64,000 nt of DNA, from assembly GCA_026119855.1 (NCBI GenBank), contig JAOWBW010001598.1, forward strand, positions 184,181 through 248,180, given 5' to 3'. The notes beneath the pieces are model-generated. The model was not told where the DNA came from. It saw nothing but the letters and a program-made list of their open reading frames with translations, and did not search any database. Numbering within the stretch: the first letter of the stretch is position 1; every line of letters starts with the position of its first letter. The position numbers were made by a program, and so were the translations under genes. This document shows, piece by piece, positions 20,901 to 32,535 of this stretch. Source of the stretch: Campanula takesimana (taxonomy: Eukaryota; Streptophyta; Magnoliopsida; Asterales; Campanulaceae).

Positions 20901-21786
20901 TACTTTCTAAGGACCTGAACATAAAAAACCAGTTCAATTGGAGTTTCATTTCAGATGAGCAGAAGGTAAAAGTTAAAGTTACATATGTTCAATTGCTTTA
21001 AATATTGCTTTAAATATTTCTTTTTCTTTGATTATTTAGGGTCTTGTTCCAGCAATGCAGGAAGTGCTCCCTAATGTGGAACACAGATTCTGTGTGCTCC
21101 ATATGTACAAGAATTTCAAGAAACAATTTAAGGGTGAGAAATTTAAAGAGCTCCTTTTAAATGCAGCAACATCTTACAATGTGAGGAGAGAAAAGACCTA
21201 CAGTGACAGTAAGTATTAGTAAAGATTTACATGTTGAGAAAAAAAGGACAAGGGTGAAACAAGAAAGTGTGTATCAGAGAGTGCAGCAAACCCAAATAAG
21301 CTAAGCAAAAAAGGGACCATCATCCATTGTTCTCTTTGTGGCAATACAGGTCATAATGCCAAGACATGCAAGGGAGAATGTGGAGAGAAAAGACCTACAG
21401 TGACTGTAAGTATTAGTAAAGATTTACATGTTGTGGCTGTATATTTTATATTATCTTCTCATATCCATAACATGTTTTTACAGAGAAAGCATGGAAGGTC
21501 AAGAAAGAATCCAGTCCAGCCTGAACCATCCACCCAAACAGAAGGCACATCTATGGCTCAAAATATGCAGCCTCAACCATCCAGTCAAGCAAGTGATCAG
21601 GTTAATCCTCCTCAAAATGTTGTTGCTCAAAATGTTTCAGGATGTAGCCAAAATGGAATAATGCTGATAAGTGGAAAGTTGCTATTCCAACTCCCAACAA
21701 AAAACAAAACCAAAGGAAATGAAAGAAGAAGTGAAGTGTTTAATTTTTCATGTTGTAATGCTATTTTAATGTTTTTGGGTTTCTAA
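20901..21786 (+). pseudogene. MULE (MUDRA-like) transposase remnant
   Basis: Exon pieces: about 20903-20965 (…FNWSFISDEQK, intron GT at 20966) and 21040-21192 (GLVPAMQEVLPNVEHRFCVLH...NFKKQFKGEKFKELL). These are the segment of the MULE transposase after the catalytic core. Then 21329-21374 encodes a CCHC zinc knuckle (CSLCGNTGHNAKTC), followed after an intron (21409-21482) by a Gln/Pro-rich tail (RKHGRSRKNPVQPEPSTQ). The whole N-terminal and DDE core is missing and frames do not join. A 55-bp direct repeat (21184-21239 and 21382-21436, each holding the same donor site) flanks the knuckle exon. Confidence 0.8.
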
Positions 21787-22147
21787 AACTTGATGAATTT
21801 GTTTAAGTTGGTTTTTTTTTTTTTTTTTTTGTAATGTTTTATGTTGATGCTTTGTGCATCCAATTGTGGTAGGTGAACTGGTTTCACTATTGTAAACATT
21901 GGCTTAGATTGCTATGGTAGCCACTTTTGTGTTGAATTACATTACCCAAATTGTGTTATGTATATGCATTTAATTGTATCCTTCAAGTCAATTTTGGTAG
22001 GTGAATTGCACATAAGTCATAAAGGCAAAATCAGTCAATTCATAATTTGATACCATTCATTACAAACATTCATAACTTCATACAAAAACATGGAATTCAC
22101 ATATCCCATTCATAACCCTAAAATAGTATTGCAATCAAATTTACTAC

Positions 22148-22610
22148 TTAAAATCTCAATTCCTTCAATTCATTCACTCCTTCTTCACCTTCTTTACTGC
22201 CTGGGTTGTTTAAACCTTCCATAGACAACCAAACAAGCAATACCACAGTCCAAGTGAATAAAAGCAACCCAAGAAGCAACATCTCTCTAAGCCTCTGCCT
22301 TTGCTTTCCAGCATCATTCAACCTTATTGTTCGAAGAAGACCTGAAATGACTTCTGTAGACCGGGCACACATAGGAGGGTCCACCCAAACAAAGAAACCA
22401 CAATCCCCATCCTGCTATGATTAGAAACCAAAAAAATGAAGATTTGTACCTTCAATTCGGCATGAATGAAGTAGAAGAAGATGCAAGTAAAACATATGAA
22501 TTTATACTCACCACGATATTCTTGCAAGACCAAAATCTTCTGCCTGGATTTTTGTTGGTCCATGAAGTTCGTAGTGCAGCTTTCACTCCGCAATCACAAA
22601 ACACGTCCAT
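22148..22610 (-). CDS. GRF-type zinc finger protein with C-terminal membrane segment
   Basis: Two exons on the minus strand, 22610-22512 and 22411-22148, joined in phase 0 (GT at 22511-22510, AG at 22413-22412), give a complete frame of 120 codons. Residues 4-46 form a GRF zinc finger: CDCG, then LRTSWTNKNPGRRFWSC, then DGDCGFFVWVDPP. All Cys ligands are present. After a basic stretch (KQRQRLRE) comes one hydrophobic segment (LLLGLLLFTWTVVLLVWLSM, about 82-101) and an acidic tail. Small GRF plus membrane-segment proteins are common in plants and often travel with MULEs; the MULE remnant nearby fits this. GRF fingers bind single-stranded nucleic acid in other proteins; the role here is unknown. 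Confidence 0.8.
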
Positions 22611-22611
22611 T

Positions 22612-23330
22612 GGAACCCTAATTTCTATCGATCTAGATACAAAGACAAAGAAAGGGGGAAGTCGTATAAATACAAGGACTCGGTAAAATAAACCCGCCAT
22701 TATTTCGCGGGGAAATGTCTCAGAGTTGATCTTCCGCTTTTACCCTTCAAAATAGGTCACGTGAGCAGTCGCAAGCGTGGAAAACGGCGGAAAATGAACG
22801 CGTAAGCAATAAGTTCCTCCGTTGCACAAGAAAAGGAGTTTAGGTATTTTTACTGGGACAAAAATGAGATAAGTTACTAAATCCGCACAACCCCAAGAAC
22901 TAACTAATATTCGGTATATTAATTTAAATAAAAAAATATATGCTAATATTCGGTATATTAATTTAAATAAAAAAAATTAAGCTGATAATTTTTAAATGCT
23001 ATAATTTTTTTTAATGCAAGGTCTTAAACTAACCTAGCTTTTTATTTTATTTTTATCTTTTTAAAGAGAACTAACTTAGCTAAAATCCTTTCGGGGAAAA
23101 ACTAGCTTACCTAAATTAAAGGTTATCCATTAATAAAATTTCTGTTATGCATAAAAATAACCAAATTTTCTCATGGATTCTCAGTCATTAACGTGTTTTA
23201 CTCAGGAATCAAGTTTGTAAAATCTTTGTGATCAACTCAAACTATCTTTGTGATGATATTTAATCCCGATTCATTAGGTCTTTTTCTGCTAAAGTAAGAC
23301 TAACGTAGAGGACTCACCTCTCTTCTTTTA
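22612..23330. other. Intergenic spacer upstream of the transporter gene
   Basis: No gene. A 35-bp tandem duplication (CTAATATTCGGTATATTAAT + TTAAATAAAAAA) occurs at 22906-22938 and 22943-22975. Confidence 0.6.
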
Positions 23331-23333
23331 TTA

Positions 23334-23343
23334 AGATATATAG
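23334..23343 (+). promoter_or_regulatory. Possible TATA box of the LHT gene
   Basis: AGATATATAG lies about 100 bp before the start codon, followed by a CT-rich leader (TCTTTTTCTTTTTTCG), a usual plant promoter layout. No experimental support. Confidence 0.3.
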
Positions 23344-23444
23344 TCTTTTTCTTTTTTCGATTCTTTCTTGAAATCTAACTTCCTCTCCTAATTAATTCTA
23401 TCTCATTAAATTTCTTTCATTTTTCCTGGTAAATTTAATAAAAA

Positions 23445-26400
23445 ATGGATCGTACCAATGAACAAAAGAATACACGAACCGCAGAAGAGGAGAAGAAACT
23501 CAACGATTGGCTTCCGGTCACTTCCTCCCGGAAAGCTAAGTGGTGGTACTCTGCTTTTCACAATGTCACCGCCATGGTCGGAGCTGGTGTTCTTAGCCTT
23601 CCTTACGCCTTGTCCGAGATGGGATGGTAAAATCTTACTAATATTCTTCATCCTCTCTCTTTTCCGGTTTTTCCTTTTTGGGTATCAATAATACTATAAT
23701 ATACTATAACTCCGTCTCAAAATGAATGAATGCTCATTTTTTGTTCTTGATTCTTGATAAAGAACAGAAGAAACGGGCGTATTCACTAGTTTCTCTCATC
23801 ATTTGAGTGGTTTATGACTTTGTTACGTAGATCGTGGGTTGCAAAACGGGCGTATTTTCATGGGTGTTTCCTAGTGCTTCATGTTGTATTTGGTTTCAAT
23901 GTCCATCCCAGGCTTCACTTGTAAATAGTCTTGTTGATTGTTGCCTGGTGAACCTCTTATTCTTGTGATGCTTCACATATCTCGTACGCTATGTGTGGCT
24001 TTATCATATTTTTAATATAACTAATTTTGTCGCAGAGAAAAAAATAATAATTCAAATATTGATCAATATTTATGTTTTTTTCCCATATCATATGATTTTA
24101 CGATGAAAGGAACATTCTATCTATTGTGTTTTGAAACGATCTTATTCATTCTCCTATCAGTTTTTCACTACCTTCATCTCAATATGAATGTCTGTTTTTA
24201 TTCTTGATCAAGAATAGAAATGGGCACATCAAATAGTCCCTGTTATTATTTGATGGTTTATGATTTTGCTATGTTCAAAAAATTTATCGAAATGTGGATC
24301 TATATGTACCTTTGATATACTCTGTCGTCCAGTGGTCAACTTAATTACACTTTAATTAAAAATTTATATATAATATAATGATCTTAATTAAAATTTAAAA
24401 TTTGTTATTGTATCACCTTTTTTATAATATTTTCAATATTTTTTTAAATATTCATCCAAATAATTATTTTCTATTTAAATTATTAATCAAAGTGTAATGA
24501 AGTTGACTACTAATCTCACTTCTGCTACGATAGAGAGAGTATGATTTTAATGACGAAATTGACATTTTAATTAGGGGTCCCGGAATTACCATACTGGTTT
24601 TATCATGGATCATCACCTTATACACGCTATGGCAAATGGTGGAGATGCACGAAATGGTGCCCGGAAAGAGGTTTGATAGGTACCACGAGCTAGGGCAGCA
24701 TGCTTTTGGGGAAAAGCTCGGGCTCTATATTGTTGTTCCTCTACAACTGACGGTGGAAGTAGGCACTTGCATCGTCTACATGGTAACTGGAGGCAAATCG
24801 TTTTTGAAGGTTCAACAATCTTTTTGCCCTACGTGCAGACCGTTCAAGACGACTTACTACATCATCTTTTTCTCGTTGATTCACTTTGTTCTCTCCCATC
24901 TCCCAAACTTCAACTCGATCTCCGTTGTATCTCTAGCCGCAGCTGTCATGTCACTAAGGTAATTATGGTTATACTACTCTACATCTGAATCTGAATCCAG
25001 TGGCGTAGCCAAAAAATTTTATCAATGGGGCAGAGACTGCACAACAATTAAAATCAAATATTGTATTTTCGTTAATGGTGGTGAAAAAGATTTATAGTTA
25101 TTATTATTTTACTCTAAAGGGTGCAAATTTCAACAAATTGCGCTAAACTACCAATTTTTTTTAATAAATTTTGCACTAGTATTTTTTTTTTTCTTTTTTG
25201 AAGCTAATAGGTTTAGCCTCTTGCTAGCTCCACCACTGTCTTCATATGAATCTGAAGCTAGCGCATTGAGTTACATCATATAGTAAAGATTTTCAATTTT
25301 TGTGTGTAGTTGGAGTGTACTGACCCCAAATCCATAGTTTCTTTACTAATATTGTTGGTTACAGTTACTCGACTATTGCTTGGGTGGCATCAATCAAGAA
25401 GGGCATTTACGCGGAGGTGGACTACTCCCCGAGGGATAAAAGTACATCGGGACAAGTTTTCAACTTCTTCACGGCCTTGGGGGACATTGCATTCGCCTAC
25501 GCTGGACACAGTGTGGTACTTGAGATCCAAGCGACAATCCCTTCAACTCCCGAGAAACCCTCCAAAAGGCCAATGTGGAAGGGAGTGGTCTTTGCTTATG
25601 TAATCGTTGCCATTTGCTACTTCCCCGTTGCCATTCTTGGGTTCTATGTGTTTGGAAACACCGTCGATGACAACGTTCTGATGTCTCTAGAGAAACCACA
25701 ATGGCTTATTGGAGTCGCAAACCTTTTCGTTGCAGTCCATGTTGTTGGAGGTTATCAGGTCCGTGATCTTCCAATGTTTTCCGCAGTTTTAGCAACAATT
25801 TTGCTAAAATATTACTACATATACATGGATTTCAATATCTTTAACGTACCAAGAAAAATGCAGATATTCGCGATGCCAGTTTTTGACATGATGGAAACAT
25901 ATCTCGTGAAGCAAAAGAACTTTAAACCAAGTCGAACTCTCCGGTTCACTACGCGAACATTATTCGTTGGTACGTAAAAGACACACGAATACTTGCACAC
26001 AAGATCTTGATTTTGGGTACTTTACATTTCTTGAAAATTTGAACTTTTCCAACCATTGTTTTTGTTTTGCAGGAATCACAATGTTTATTGCAATCACATT
26101 CCCTTTCTTCGGCGGGCTTCTGGGATTCTTCGGAGGCTTCGCTTTGGCCCCAACGACATATTTCGTACGTACTTCAATGCTTTCAATTTGTTCTTTTCGC
26201 ATACATTTTTGGATCAAAGTTGTTTATATATATATATATGTATATAATATATACATATCCTCATGTTTATGCAGCTCCCATGCATAATGTGGCTAGCAAT
26301 TTATAAGCCGCGAAGATTCAGCTTATCTTGGTGTGCAAACTGGGTAAGCTAAAAAGCAGTAGTTCAAGCTCATTCTTTAGATTATTTTTAACTAGAATTT

Positions 26401-26539
26401 GCTTATATATCGCGCATTTAATTTGATCTCAAATTTTCAGATCTGCATAATCCTCGGTGTTATGATAATGATCTTGGCGCCCATTGGCGGGTTAAGGTCG
26501 ATAATATTATCAGCCAATACCTACAAATTCTACTCATGA
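23445..26539 (+). CDS. LHT1: Lysine/histidine transporter, LHT1-like (AAAP family)
   Basis: Seven exons: 23445-23626, 24575-24958, 25365-25758, 25864-25969, 26073-26164, 26275-26343, 26441-26539. All introns are GT..AG, phases match throughout, and the total is 441 codons plus stop, close to Arabidopsis LHT1. The start MDRTNEQKN is followed by the family block [20 protein letters not shown] and the first membrane segment (about 36-55, [18 protein letters not shown]). Other signature blocks are [54 protein letters not shown] and [20 protein letters not shown]; the tail is NTYKFYS. The product should be a plasma-membrane proton-coupled importer of neutral, acidic and basic amino acids; which LHT paralogue it is cannot be settled here. 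Introns 1 and 2 carry MITEs; no coding damage. Confidence 0.97.
24320..24539. mobile_element. Stowaway-like MITE in LHT intron 1
   Basis: Starts CTCTGTCGTCCAGTGGTCAA and ends CTGCTACGATAGAGAGAG, with inner inverted repeats (GTCAACTTAATTACACTTTA / AAAGTGTAATGAAGTTGAC) and TA on both sides (24318-24319, 24540-24541). The outermost termini are diverged. Ends 35 bp before exon 2. Confidence 0.8.
24999..25241. mobile_element. CAGTGGCGKAGCC-type element in LHT intron 2
   Basis: Left end CAGTGGCGTAGCCA and right end TAGCTCCACCACTG are inverted repeats of a very common plant motif (CAGTGGCGGAGCCA). Related copies are the split one at 26987-33693 and 44640-44846. Superfamily not proven (hAT-like guess from the CAGTGG end); no clear duplication. 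Confidence 0.55.
26215..26265. repeat. (TA)n-rich tract in LHT intron 5
   Basis: TATATATATATATGTATATA tract between exons 5 and 6; no effect on splice sites. Confidence 0.8.
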
Positions 26540-26985
26540 ATGTCTCTCCTCCTCACCTTGGTACCTTTTCAACCGTTGGTAGATAAACGATGATGATGAT
26601 CAAAGACAGTTTTCTTTCAATTTTAGCTTGTTTTTTTCTCCGTCAATTAGGTTACAAAGATATGGTACTTTTTTCATCCTAAATTTGATCAAATCGCTGC
26701 GAGTTTGCGCGATTGAGGGAAGATGTATATATAGAAATAGGTTTTTAATTCTCAAGCAAAATGCTGTGGTAACTTACTGGGGCTAATATCAATTATTAAG
26801 TGTCTTAGAGTTACATGTTTGTTTCAGATTTCAGTTTGTGTAATGTTTATGATTGTCAAGTTTGTTATCACCATGGTTAAGGAATGAGTAGTGCAATTCC
26901 AACATCAAAAGATTTGAAGGGGAAATTCATATAATCATATCTCAAGTGAAGATGATTGCAAAGATCATGATTGGAAGGCAGATCA
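26540..26985 (+). other. LHT 3' untranslated region and spacer
   Basis: AT-rich sequence after the stop codon with no coding frame; probably the 3' UTR, whose end is not defined by an obvious signal. Confidence 0.4.
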
Positions 26986-27499
26986 GTGGTGGAGCTAGCA
27001 AGAAGCTAAAGGGGATAATTGCCCCCCATTGGTTTCAAAAAAGAAAATATTTATTAGTGCAAAATTTGAAAAAAAAAATAAAAAATTGGGAGTTTTAGTG
27101 CAATTTTTTGAAATTTCCTTTAAAAAAAGTAAAAGAAATAAGGGTTAATGACAATTTAGGGCCTGAACTCCAGGGTGCGTCCAAAAGGGGCCTCGGTTTT
27201 TTTTTCGCTAGATCAGGGCTTCAAATGTGAAATTTTCGCCAGTTAAGGGTTTTTTGACAGAAATCGTCAGAAATCTTGTTAAATGCTCATGTGCCGTGCA
27301 CGTGATCAACATATCAGTTAATTCGAATTTGACTTCATGTTTTAGGGGGTCAAATGTACATGTGTAGAAATGAGGGAAGAGGGAAGTAAATAAAATTCTC
27401 TTTCTTCAACAAATAAATATCCCAACCCTAACCCCCATTTTCAGATCAAACCCACGCCTCTCTGTCTAACCCATCTTCTCCGGCACCGTCCTCCGATCC

Positions 27500-30400
27500 G
27501 ACTGATGAGACAGATTTTACATATTTAATTCCTAGGATTCTATGAGCTTAAATGACAATTTTTATGTATTTTAGATAGTTTTTGTGTACTTTGGGGGCAA
27601 TTATGTAATTTTTGGGATTTATTATAAATTAGGAGTATTTTATTATTTTTTATATTTTTATTTGATGTAATAGTTTATTAGAAGGAAAAGAAATTCCAAA
27701 ATGGAATTTAAATTTGAAGCCCAAAGTTGCAATCAAAGAGTAGTGGTGGATTAATTGGGTTGAAGAAAAGAAGATGGAAGAAGAACCTTGGAGCAGCCCA
27801 ACTCTTCCATGCAAACCAATCCACTTTGCCCAGCACACAGGAGAAGAGAGGAAAGATACTGCACGTATGGCGGGCTCGTGCGCACGACTTGAAAAGCTGA
27901 AGGGACCAAACTGCAGAAGACTGGAAGATCAGGGACTGATTTGCAAATTCTGAAAAAACTCCTCACGCACAGACGAATTTCGGCTCCTTGGCAGCCTTTT
28001 GATTTTTTTTCCTTTTTCCTTTGGAGTTATTGTTTTTTTTATAGATTGGGACTTCAACAATATTTTAGATCTAGGGTTTATTTTTCCTTTTCCATAGAGA
28101 TTTCAAAGCTCCATATGAGGAACTAATTCTAAGCTTTGGGTTGGATTTCATGAACCTCTTTTTATCAATTTGAGGTATTTTTCTTTTCAATCTTTTTGTC
28201 CTATTCATAATTTTACTTGTTCTTGAATCTAAATTGATTGCTAGGGGAACGATGTTTGTTTGTTTACGTTCTTATTTTATTTCTTGTTCTTTTTATTGTT
28301 ATTTTTCTCTTAATTTTAGTTAATTTATTAATTTAGTTCTATTTTTATTTCTTTTTACTTTGTATTATTATTTTTATATATACATTTTTTTTAGTGTGGT
28401 ACCTTGTACGGTCCACGCTCGTTCTACTGATAATTGCTTGTGAGTCTTGAACTAGAAAGCAGATGGCAGCGCAGACATTGAGGCAGAAAACTGCACCAAA
28501 TTGGAATGAGCAACCACATGCCGTCCAATTCCCTGTCTTACCTGCCGGAGTGACTTTTGAGTTGAAGCCGGGGCTGTTGAGCCAGTTACCACACTTCACT
28601 GGGATGCCTGGAGAGAATCCGAATCAGCATGTGTCCCAGTTTGTGCAGATTTGTCAGAGCATGAAGCCAGCAGCACTTCCGATTGAGCATCTCCTCCTTA
28701 GAGCGTTTTCTTTCACTCTGAAAGATGATGCTAGTGCATGGTATTATCATCTGCCGCCTAACATCATTACCACATGGCAGCAGATGAAGGAGGTATTTCT
28801 TGATGAGTTCTTTCCTCCAGATCAGATCAATGTGATGAAGCGGGTTATCAGTAACATGGAGCAGAAGATGGATGAGACTTTATATGAGTATTATAACCGC
28901 TTCCATAAGCTATGCAGGAGTTGCCCGTATCACGGATTTGAAGATGAGCAGTTAGTTATGTATTTTTATGGGGGATTGACGATTCAGGATAAACGCTTGG
29001 TGGATTCTTGCTGTGGGGGTAGTATTCTGAACAAGACGACCGAGGAGGCCAATGAGATAATAGATGAGTTGGCTAAGAGCACTCGGACACATGGCCGGAG
29101 ATCGAGTTTCAGACAAGTTAGTGTAGTTGGGTCTAGTGGTGGTGTGCCGTGTAAGCTGGAGACAAATGTAGAGGACCTTAAGGGGATGATGAAACAATTG
29201 TTGATGGGCCCACCACAGAGTCAGCAGTACCAGACTAATCAGTATCAGTACAGACCACCATATGGGCAGCAACAGCACTATCAGAGTACCCCTCCGAGAC
29301 AGTCCACAGATGATCTGCTTCACTCTTTAGCGCAGTCAGTGAGTATGATGAATGGTAATTTCCAACAGTATCAACAGATGACCGATGCGAGTATTGGTAA
29401 TCTAGAGAGACAAATGGGGCAAATAGCTGATGCGGTTGGGAGACTAGAGGCTAGAGAGGCAGAGAAGGTAAATTCTAGAACAGAACCGAACCCTAAGCAG
29501 AGTGCATGTGCCATGACTTTGCGTAGTGGTACGGAGATTGGGAAGGAAGTTGTACCGGAGGAGCCAGTGATTGAGGTTGAGCAGGTTGTGCCTGAGGAGA
29601 AGAACCCAGAGGAGGAGAAGAAAGCTACACCTGAGCCCACAGTTTTTGAGCCGGATGTTCCATTTCCTGAGGCCTTGAGAGAGCATCGCAAACCGGAGCC
29701 TGACAAGGCTATATATGACACTTTCAAGAGGCTTGAGGTAAACATCCCATTTTTAGACTTATTGCAGACTGTCCCGAGATATGCTAAATTCTTGAAGGAG
29801 TTGTGTAAATTGAAGAGGGATCAGAAAGCGAGAAGTCAGAAAAAGGTGAAGATGAAAGAGTATGTGTCCGCAGTTTATCATAAGAAGATGCCCAAGAAGT
29901 GCAGTGATCCGGGTATGTTTGTTATTCCTGTGTCTTTGGTGATGATTCTGAGCATATGGCGATGCTTGACTTGGGTGCTTCAATCAATGTCATGCCTTAT
30001 GCATTGTTTGAAAAGCTCAAGTTGGGACATTTACAGGATACACGAGTTGTGATTCAGTTGGCGGATAGGTCGAATGCATACCCTAAGGGGAAAGTTGAGG
30101 ATGTGCTTGTCCGGGTGGGTAAGTTTATTTTTCCCGCTGATTTTTATGTTTTAGAGATGGACACGGATCCTAAGGCTCCCATTCTGTTGGGAAGGCCATT
30201 TATGTCTACGGCTCATACTAAGTTGGATGTGTCTAATGGATCTTTGACCATGGAGTTTGATGGGGATTTGATGGAGTTCAATATTTTTGACTCCAAGAAA
30301 GACCCTAAGGATGTTCGTGGGTTGTGTTTCATGGATGTATTAGAGCCAAAGGTAGAGGATGTGTCCACAGTTTGTAGTGGGATTGATGATGTGAAGATTG

Positions 30401-31560
30401 ATTTGGAGATTCCTGCGGTAAAACATGGGCCAAGAAAAGTGAAGCATCTTCCTGAGCACCGAAAGCATGCATTTGGAGGTGAGGAAGTAGTGATGATGGC
30501 TAGTGATCCGTTGGAGAAGCATGAAGGTTTGAGCACGATGAACAACAAGAAGAAGGGATTTATGCAGTCAATTCGAGCTCAAACGGGGTGGAGTGTGCAC
30601 TAATGAGGTACCATTTATTCCCTTACGTTTAAACTGTCCTTATATTTTTATTCACTTTTACACACTGAGAACACTGTGTAGTTTAAGCGTGGGGGAAGGA
30701 TTTGTAGTTGTATAGTATGCATTTTTCATTCTAGATAGTTAGTTTTTCTTTAAAAAAAAAAAAAAACGCACAAGAAAAGAAGCCCGCTAGATTGAAAACC
30801 CGAAAGGGCAGTCTAGGCAAAAACCAGGGTGTGCATATATAAAAATAAAATAAAAATAGAGAGGCTAAGTGAAAACCCGAGAGGGCGCTTAGGCAAAAGG
30901 TGAGGATTGAGTAATAAAATATCTTACATCCACCGGAGAGAAGACATAAGGGAGGTTTGGAGTTTTGGGTAGGATATACACTATTGGAGTAGGAGGTTCG
31001 GATAGTGGATTTTAGGTTAGAAATCCTCGTTCTTTTCTGGAGATATAAGGGGGTGTTGGTGTTTTGTTACGAGGTAAAGATTGTGTTTAATTATACATCA
31101 TAACATAAACTTTATTTTATGAGTGTGCCACTGCTATCTAGACTGTGCCAGTTAGATTAATTTATTAATTAGGGTTTCTAGTGAGTGTGCCACTGCTAGT
31201 AACTAATCTGAAAGAAGAAACAGAGATTGAAATAGATCTCGTGATCAAGTGAATAGGGTAAAAAGTGAAAATAGATTTCGATGATAATTGAATGATTAGG
31301 TGGGGACGGAACCAAATCTGAAGTATTCTTTAACTATTGTGTTAGCTCAATTTAATTAGTTTATTTTTGTTTTAGGATTTAATAATTAATTTTCCCCCAA
31401 TCTTGTCAAGTGACAATTACGTAAATAAATAACCGTTCTTCGTGGATCGATTCTGGACTTGCCCTAGCTATATTTTTAGAACCTAGTCCAGGTTTAATTT
31501 GTAGGTGTGCGATTTAGCCTATCAAATTTTGTCTTCTCCGACCGACCAGATTCAACCTTC
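27500..31560 (+). mobile_element. Athila-like Ty3/gypsy element, gag-protease only (nested)
   Basis: The MULE's captured GC-rich DNA is interrupted between about 27500 (TGATGAGACAGATTTTAC) and 31530-31560. Between them lie a long leader, a gag-protease frame (28463-30603), and then a purine-rich AAGCGTGGGGGAAGG (30684) and duplicated GAAAACCCGAAAGGGC / GAAAACCCGAGAGGGC blocks (30798, 30871), as seen in the 3' non-coding part of Athila-type elements. No reverse transcriptase, RNase H, integrase or env-like region is present. LTR borders and a duplication could not be fixed by eye, so both ends are approximate. Confidence 0.65.
28463..30603 (+). pseudogene. Athila-type gag-protease polyprotein, one frameshift
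   Basis: The frame from MAAQTLRQK (28463) encodes an Athila-like gag: HFTGMPGENPNQHVSQFVQIC, DDASAWYYHLPP, TTWQQMKEVFLDEFFP and MDETLYEYYNRFHKLC are the conserved capsid blocks. A Gln-rich linker and a coiled segment with MTLRSG follow. There is no CCHC zinc knuckle. About 29930-29940 one base is lost, and the retropepsin continues in the next frame: active-site DLGASINVMPY (about 29970), then RPFMSTAHTKLDV and MEFDGDLMEFNIFD, ending at 30603. Apart from this shift the frame is long and clean, which suggests a fairly recent insertion. Without RT and integrase it would depend on another element. Confidence 0.85.
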
Positions 31561-31840
31561 CACTCTTCTGCCCGTCCTCTGATCTGACCTATCTTCTCCG
31601 GCACCGTACCCTAACCCCTATTTCCAAATTAAACCCATGTCCCTCACTCATGTCTTCGACACTCAACCTTCCACTCCTCCGCCGTCCTCCATCTGAACCC
31701 ATCTTCTCCGGCTCCGTCAGCCCATCATAAGCCTCTCTCTTTCCAGTAATTACATCTTCTTATACCTGTGTATTCATCTCCCTCTCCATCAACACCTCCT
31801 TCTCCAGATTTGTTGAAGCCGCACACCCCCTCCTCCCCTT

Positions 31841-32107
31841 TCACTCACCTCCAATGTCTGAATTAGCTACTCTAGCAAATCGAAGGCCGGATGCAATGGC
31901 ATATTTGATTGCGAGTATGGAGAGGATTTGGTGGATTAGGGAGTCCGGTAAGTGTCTAAGTCGATCTAGGGTTTGAATTGGGTTTGTGCTTTTGGGGTAT
32001 TTGGATGGAGAAGCGGTGGCGCTGGCGGTGCAGTAGCAGGTGATTTCTTCAACGATGTCGTGGCCAAAGTCGACAGAGATGCGTTCCGTTGATGAAGGTG
32101 TAAACAT
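31841..32107 (-). pseudogene. Captured F-box gene fragment
   Basis: A minus-strand frame contains LDRLRHLPDSLIHQILSILA IKYAIASGL, matching the N-terminal F-box helix region (DRI-x-x-LPD-x-L-x-x-ILS-x-L-x-T-K-Y-A-V-A-T) of plant F-box/FBD/LRR proteins. The second half of the F-box (LSKRW) and any LRR or FBD domain are missing. It is antisense in the MULE interior, next to CTCCGGC-rich DNA, as expected for captured host exons. Confidence 0.6.
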
Positions 32108-32290
32108 TAGGCCGCCGGAAAAAAATGTCGTTCAAGAAAAAAATCTGATTGCTTGGAGGCTGTTCTTGCTGGGTTTTTTTTAAAAAAAAAAAAAAAATTA
32201 CTTTGTTAAAGTTTCTATTAAATTGTAATTAATCTTTTTAAATAAGAATGTGGATTTTTTTATATTTTAATAATATTAAGTATCTATAAT

Positions 32291-32535
32291 ACTCCCTCCG
32301 TCCCATCCAAAATAGGATTCTTGGTCCGACACGGGGATTAAAGAATAATAATCTTTTATTATAAAAAGTTGTTTGAAAAGTAGGTGTTGTGAGTATGAAG
32401 GAGAGAGAAAGTGGGTGGAGAATAATAAATGAAAAGAAGTTGTGAGTATGACAAGTGGGTCATACTAATAAAAAAAATAATAAAAGTTTTCCATTTTGGG
32501 ATGTCCTATTTCGAGTGGGTCCTACTAATAAAAAA
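32291..32535. mobile_element. Stowaway MITE, right end lost
   Basis: Starts CTCCCTCCGTCCCATCCAAA and contains the subfamily motif CCGACACGGGGATTAA. A right-hand inverted copy of the inner part (CCATTTTGGGATGTCCTATTT) occurs twice in part, but the terminal GGGACGGAGGGAG is absent. Same subfamily as the fragment at 52850-52908 in the sister MULE. Confidence 0.7.

Noticed and set aside
22417..22686. 89-codon + strand frame
   Set aside because: Antisense to the GRF zinc-finger gene, whose Cys ligands and splice sites identify the real strand.
31100..31200. Repeated GAGTGTGCCACTGCTA as a possible LTR border
   Set aside because: Only a short direct repeat within the 3' non-coding part of the Athila-like element; no TG..CA or duplication at these points.
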